25,344 nucleotides of DNA from Bacillota bacterium (lineage in GTDB: Bacteria; Bacillota; Clostridia; Peptostreptococcales; Anaerovoracaceae), in NCBI GenBank assembly GCA_905372035.1, contig CAJPNN010000016.1, positions 1 through 25,344 on the forward strand, in the 5' to 3' direction. The notes beneath the pieces were generated by a model that saw only the letters and a list, made by a program, of their open reading frames with translations, made no database searches and had not been told where the DNA came from. Every line of letters starts with the position of its first letter. The first letter of the stretch is position 1. Shown here one piece after another: positions 22,747 to 25,344 of the stretch. A program made the translations under genes and the position numbers.

Positions 22747-23760
22747 CTATGCCTTATCCACGCTGAACATATGCTTTATCAACATGAGTATTTTAGCCGA
22801 ATATCCCCACTCATTGTCATAAAATGCTATCAACTTGAAAAATCTGCTGTTAAGCTGTATTCCTTCTCTCGCATCAAATATGGAAGTGTTAGGATCTCCT
22901 ATAAAGTCCGATGAAACAACTTCATCATCCACATATTCAACAATATCCTTCATATAAGTTTCCGACGCTTCTTTTACTTTCCTGCAAATCTCTTCATAGC
23001 TCGTTTCTTTTTTCAACATCACGTTCAGATCTATAACGGAAACATCCGCTGTCGGAACCCTGTAGGATATTCCCGTCAACTTTCCGTTTACTGACGGAAT
23101 TACAAGCCCTACGGCTTTCGCGGCTCCTGTCGAAGACGGGATTATGTTTCCGAATACGCTTCTTCCCGTTCTCCAGTCTTTTAAGGATCTTGCATCAACA
23201 ACTTTCTGTTTTGCCGTAGCGGAGTGTATTGTAGACATAAGTCCCTGCTCTATTCCGAAATTGTCTTCCAAAATTTTAACCAGCGGTGCAAGGCAGTTGG
23301 TCGTGCATGAAGCGTTTGAAACCACGTCGGCTCCGTTATATTCGTTGTGGTTTACTCCCATCACGTATGTAGGGGTATCCTTATCTTTAGCCGGTGCTGA
23401 AATAACAACTTTCTTAGCACCTGCTCTTATGTGCGCCATGGATTTTTCCGTGGTAACATATGCCCCTGTAGATTCCACTATATATTCCGCTCCGCATGAA
23501 GCCCAAGGGATATCTTCCGCCTTATCACAACTGAAAACGGGAATTTTCTTTCCGTTTGCAATAATGCCGTCTTCGTACATGTCCAATGTTCCGTTAAACC
23601 TTCCGAAAATAGAATCGTATCTTAACATATAAACCATATATTCAATATCCGCATTGCGGACATTGACTCCCGCTATTTCAATTTCAGGATCTTCCATAGC
23701 TGCTCTGAACACAACCCTACCGATACGACCAAAACCACTGATTCCAATTTTAATAGACAC
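22747..23760 (-). CDS. Glyceraldehyde-3-phosphate dehydrogenase paralog with changed cofactor site (NADP candidate)
   Basis: A second phosphorylating GAPDH, also 337 residues, but clearly a different lineage: it resembles E. coli GapA and eukaryotic GAPDH (YMVYMLRYDS, GNIIPSSTGAAKAVG, SYRVPTADVSVIDL). Catalytic Cys152 and His179 are present. The usual NAD-binding Asp is replaced: NVRNAD gives Val34 followed by Arg35, where relatives have N-D. The GPS of the second cofactor contact is ARS (Ala190, Arg191). Loss of the Asp and gain of two Arg residues suggest binding of the 2'-phosphate of NADP(H). The start is GTG 23760, with AGGAGG 6 nt upstream; the upstream in-frame ATG codons lie in the leader. 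It has a strong promoter of its own. Confidence 0.9.
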   Translation of the reverse strand: MSIKIGISGFGRIGRVVFRAAMEDPEIEIAGVNVRNADIEYMVYMLRYDSIFGRFNGTLDMYEDGIIANGKKIPVFSCDKAEDIPWASCGAEYIVESTGAYVTTEKSMAHIRAGAKKVVISAPAKDKDTPTYVMGVNHNEYNGADVVSNASCTTNCLAPLVKILEDNFGIEQGLMSTIHSATAKQKVVDARSLKDWRTGRSVFGNIIPSSTGAAKAVGLVIPSVNGKLTGISYRVPTADVSVIDLNVMLKKETSYEEICRKVKEASETYMKDIVEYVDDEVVSSDFIGDPNTSIFDAREGIQLNSRFFKLIAFYDNEWGYSAKILMLIKHMFSVDKA

Positions 23761-23819
23761 TTTTATCCTCCTAAATCTTGATGCTTTTTTATGCATCATT
23801 TTAATATTTTTCTTAAAAT

Positions 23820-23849
23820 ATGATATCATAAATCCTCATAAATTGTCAA
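23820..23849 (-). promoter_or_regulatory. Promoter of the gap-gap-pgk-tpiA cluster
   Basis: On the minus strand, TTGACA (23844-23849), 18 nt and TATCAT (23820-23825). The roughly 55-nt leader contains a small hairpin TGATGC/GCATCA with an A-rich loop just before the AGGAGG site. Confidence 0.65.
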
Positions 23850-23873
23850 AAAAACCGTAAATTTAAACTCTCT

Positions 23874-23924
23874 AAAAAGCTCCGATGACATTGCCCATAA
23901 CAGGTTAAGGCCATATCATCGGAG
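23874..23924 (-). terminator. Terminator after trmL
   Basis: On the minus strand, CTCCGATGA and TCATCGGAG (23916-23924 and 23880-23888) form a perfect 9-bp stem, followed by CTTTTTA. The 27-nt loop is long and contains a weak inner pairing (TGGCC with GGGCA). It begins 15 bp past the trmL stop. Confidence 0.7.
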
Positions 23925-23938
23925 AAATAAGTCCTTTT

Positions 23939-24409
23939 TTATCTGAGATTGGGAAAACCCAGCTGTCTCAACGCTTCAAACAAAACTATATTAGCCGAAT
24001 TTGCAAGATTGAACGATCTGAGTCTCGTCTCTTTGCTCATCGGAATTCTGATAGCTTTTTCCATATTTGAATTTATGAATTCTCTCGGTAAACCTTTAGT
24101 TTCTTTGCCGAACAAAAACATCGCATCTGCTTCATATTTCATATCCGTATAAATTTTTTCAGCCTTGGTTGTTGAAAGATACATCGGCATACCCTCATAT
24201 TTTTCAAGAAAATCTTTCAGGCTCTTATGAATTTCCAAATCAACATATTCCCAATAATCAAGACCTGCCCTTTTAAGTGCTTTATCCTCTATTGAAAATC
24301 CGAGCGGTTCAACAAGGTGCAGCTTTGTTCCCGTAGCTGCGCAGGTCCTTGCAATATTCCCCGTATTAGGCGGTATTTCAGGCTCAACAAAAACTATATG
24401 TAAGGTCAT
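23939..24409 (-). CDS. trmL: tRNA (cytidine/uridine-34 2'-O)-methyltransferase TrmL
   Basis: SPOUT-fold methyltransferase that modifies the wobble ribose of tRNA-Leu. The 156 residues match the family. The N-terminal EPEIPPNTGNIARTCAATG (residues 9-27), the central FLFGKETKGLP and the C-terminal knot IRIPMSKETRLRSFNLANS with its SAM-binding loop are all present. GGAGAGG precedes ATG 24409. It is a single gene with its own terminator. It marks the boundary between the housekeeping block and the accessory segment to its right. Confidence 0.94.
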   Translation of the reverse strand: MTLHIVFVEPEIPPNTGNIARTCAATGTKLHLVEPLGFSIEDKALKRAGLDYWEYVDLEIHKSLKDFLEKYEGMPMYLSTTKAEKIYTDMKYEADAMFLFGKETKGLPREFINSNMEKAIRIPMSKETRLRSFNLANSANIVLFEALRQLGFPNLR

Positions 24410-24450
24410 GACTTAAACCTCTCCTTCCTTATGATTTCAACTTAGTTTAT

Positions 24451-24501
24451 TTTATTAAAAAATATGTGCGAATAAATTTTTTCTAACCGTTTAATCGCAC
24501 A
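24451..24501 (-). terminator. Terminator of the rloB segment
   Basis: On the minus strand, TGTGCGA and TCGCACA (24495-24501 and 24465-24471) pair perfectly and extend through one mismatch into TAAA/TTTA; ATATTTTTTAATAAA follows. It isolates the rightmost genes from trmL. The rest of 24410-24706 is AT-rich and holds only this hairpin and the small ORF. Confidence 0.65.
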
Positions 24502-24552
24502 ATCTTAAGAAGTTACTACCTGCATATCTTTAGTATTAAGAGCTTTTATTTG

Positions 24553-24657
24553 TTACTTTTGGACTTTAGACAAAGTATTTGCAAATATCATGAGAAAATC
24601 TTCATTTATATTTTTTTCTTTTTTATTTTCTTTCATATTCTCATTTTTCTTATTCAT
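24553..24657 (-). CDS. Possible 34-residue basic peptide downstream of rloB
   Basis: An open frame from ATG 24657 to TAA 24553 encodes a peptide that starts MNKKNENMKENKKEKN and ends FANTLSKVQK: a Lys/Asn/Glu-rich front and a more hydrophobic back. AAAAAGG lies upstream, but 13 nt from the ATG, which is long. It lies 49 bp after the rloB stop on the same strand and before a terminator, so it would be on the same transcript. I recognise no family; an AT-rich chance frame is a real alternative. Confidence 0.3.
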   Translation of the reverse strand: MNKKNENMKENKKEKNINEDFLMIFANTLSKVQK

Positions 24658-24706
24658 AATGTTTCATATTCCTTTTTATACATTGGAATTTTAATACCAT
24701 CTAAGA

Positions 24707-25344
24707 TTATTTAATCTCACATTCTTCCAATATTGTATTTACGATTTCCCAAACTGAAAGCGATGGATTTTCCTCATAGAAACTATATCCTTTATACTTC
24801 TGAGGCTTATATCCACTTTCTTTGTTTCTCTTCATAATTATTTCAGACCTTCGGACTGCAAAAATCACATCGTTAATTGTAAGCTTCTTTAATATTCTCT
24901 TAAAATCATTTTCACGCTTATATTCTTTCAAATCCTCAAACTTTTCGTTGTAAGCCTTATTCAAATCAAATAAATATTGTTTGCGATTAGTTTTAGCTCC
25001 ATTGCAATCTGTCTTATGCAAAATTATCCAAAGTTCAAAAGTAAAGTTACTATACCCCAGCTTATAATTAATGTCTTTACCAAGTTGCTCCGCTTCACTC
25101 ATGCGATCTAAAGTCTCTTGAAATTGTTTTGTATGAATGGGGTCTTCACTTTCTCTATCAAAGACATGGGTTATCTCCGTCTGTTCTAAAAGGGTCATTC
25201 CTTTTACACGTGCAAGAGGGTCTTTTTGTATTTTAGAATCAAACCTAACATTATATTTTGACTCCGGAATGGCATTTATTGTCTTTTGAAGCCAGTCAAG
25301 ATACCATTTTTCAGTTTCCCCTTCTACCGAAAAATAATATTTTC
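24707..25344 (-). CDS. rloB: RloB family Toprim-like protein, 5' end beyond window
   Basis: The frame stays open to the right edge, giving 211 visible residues; the true start lies outside the window, probably only a few residues beyond given family length. Near the visible N-terminus is the signature FSVEGETEKWYLDWL, the Glu-Gly-x-Thr-Glu motif of RloB. It is followed by HVFDRESEDP (the position of the Toprim acidic DxD, here D-R-E) and GYSNFTFELWIILHK (family-typical S-N-x-x-F-E-L-W-x-x-L-H). RloB was named from genes linked to type I restriction loci, often beside the ATPase RloA; a nuclease role in phage defence is inferred from the fold. Any partner upstream would lie past 25344. Confidence 0.85.
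   Translation of the reverse strand, partial: KYYFSVEGETEKWYLDWLQKTINAIPESKYNVRFDSKIQKDPLARVKGMTLLEQTEITHVFDRESEDPIHTKQFQETLDRMSEAEQLGKDINYKLGYSNFTFELWIILHKTDCNGAKTNRKQYLFDLNKAYNEKFEDLKEYKRENDFKRILKKLTINDVIFAVRRSEIIMKRNKESGYKPQKYKGYSFYEENPSLSVWEIVNTILEECEIK

Noticed and set aside
23761..23829. 23-residue N-terminal extension of the upstream GAPDH
   Set aside because: It covers the leader and the AGGAGG site; the family N-terminus begins at GTG 23760.
24707..25198. 163-residue protein starting at the internal ATG 25198
   Set aside because: The same frame is open to the window edge and upstream codons encode the RloB E-G-x-T-E signature, so the ATG is internal.
1..25344. CRISPR arrays, insertion sequences or phage genes
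   Set aside because: No spaced direct repeat array, transposase or structural phage gene was seen on either strand.

Overview
The window is AT-rich, gene-dense, chromosomal DNA from a low-GC Gram-positive bacterium (Firmicutes). CodY, an HslVU peptidase with the Firmicutes-type HslV N-terminus, strong AGGAGG-type ribosome binding sites and sigma-A-like promoters all point there. A K+-dependent-type membrane pyrophosphatase, ThiW-type thiazole salvage and a Clostridium-like CodY effector domain suggest an anaerobic clostridium. I cannot name the genus from sequence alone.

Layout. (1) 1-225: two minus-strand tRNA genes, Val(TAC) (cut by the window edge) and Asn(GTT), each with its own near-consensus promoter. 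(2) 319-2550, plus strand: promoter, structured 5' leader, then thiW-thiM-thiE for thiazole uptake, thiazole phosphorylation and thiamine phosphate synthesis. The leader folds on paper into a closed multi-branch RNA but does not carry the TPP riboswitch consensus. (3) 2564-11087, minus strand: a long housekeeping run read yraN - yifB/comM - dprA - topA - hslV - hslU - codY - yigZ. It starts from a clear promoter upstream of yraN, with a second promoter before codY and a terminator after codY. (4) 11149-14833: a metallo-beta-lactamase-fold hydrolase (minus) divergent from the trkA-trkH potassium uptake operon (plus). (5) 14861-24409, minus strand: trmL, then gap (NADP-type candidate) - gap (NAD-type) - pgk - tpiA - secG - hppA - rnr, broken by several intrinsic terminators. 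(6) 24451-25344, minus strand: the start of an accessory region. It holds an RloB-family Toprim-like protein that runs off the right edge, a possible 34-residue ORF and a terminator.

How the parts fit. The thi genes form a salvage module without thiD in view. The glycolytic block covers triose phosphate to 3-phosphoglycerate, with two GAPDHs whose dinucleotide-binding residues differ, so one may make NADH and the other NADPH. The PPi-driven ion pump (predicted K+-dependent) lies close to a K+ uptake system. The DNA-processing and proteolysis cluster ends in the global nutrient regulator CodY. The features most worth follow-up are the thi leader RNA, the two GAPDHs, a Walker B substitution in YifB/ComM, and the RloB locus at the right edge.
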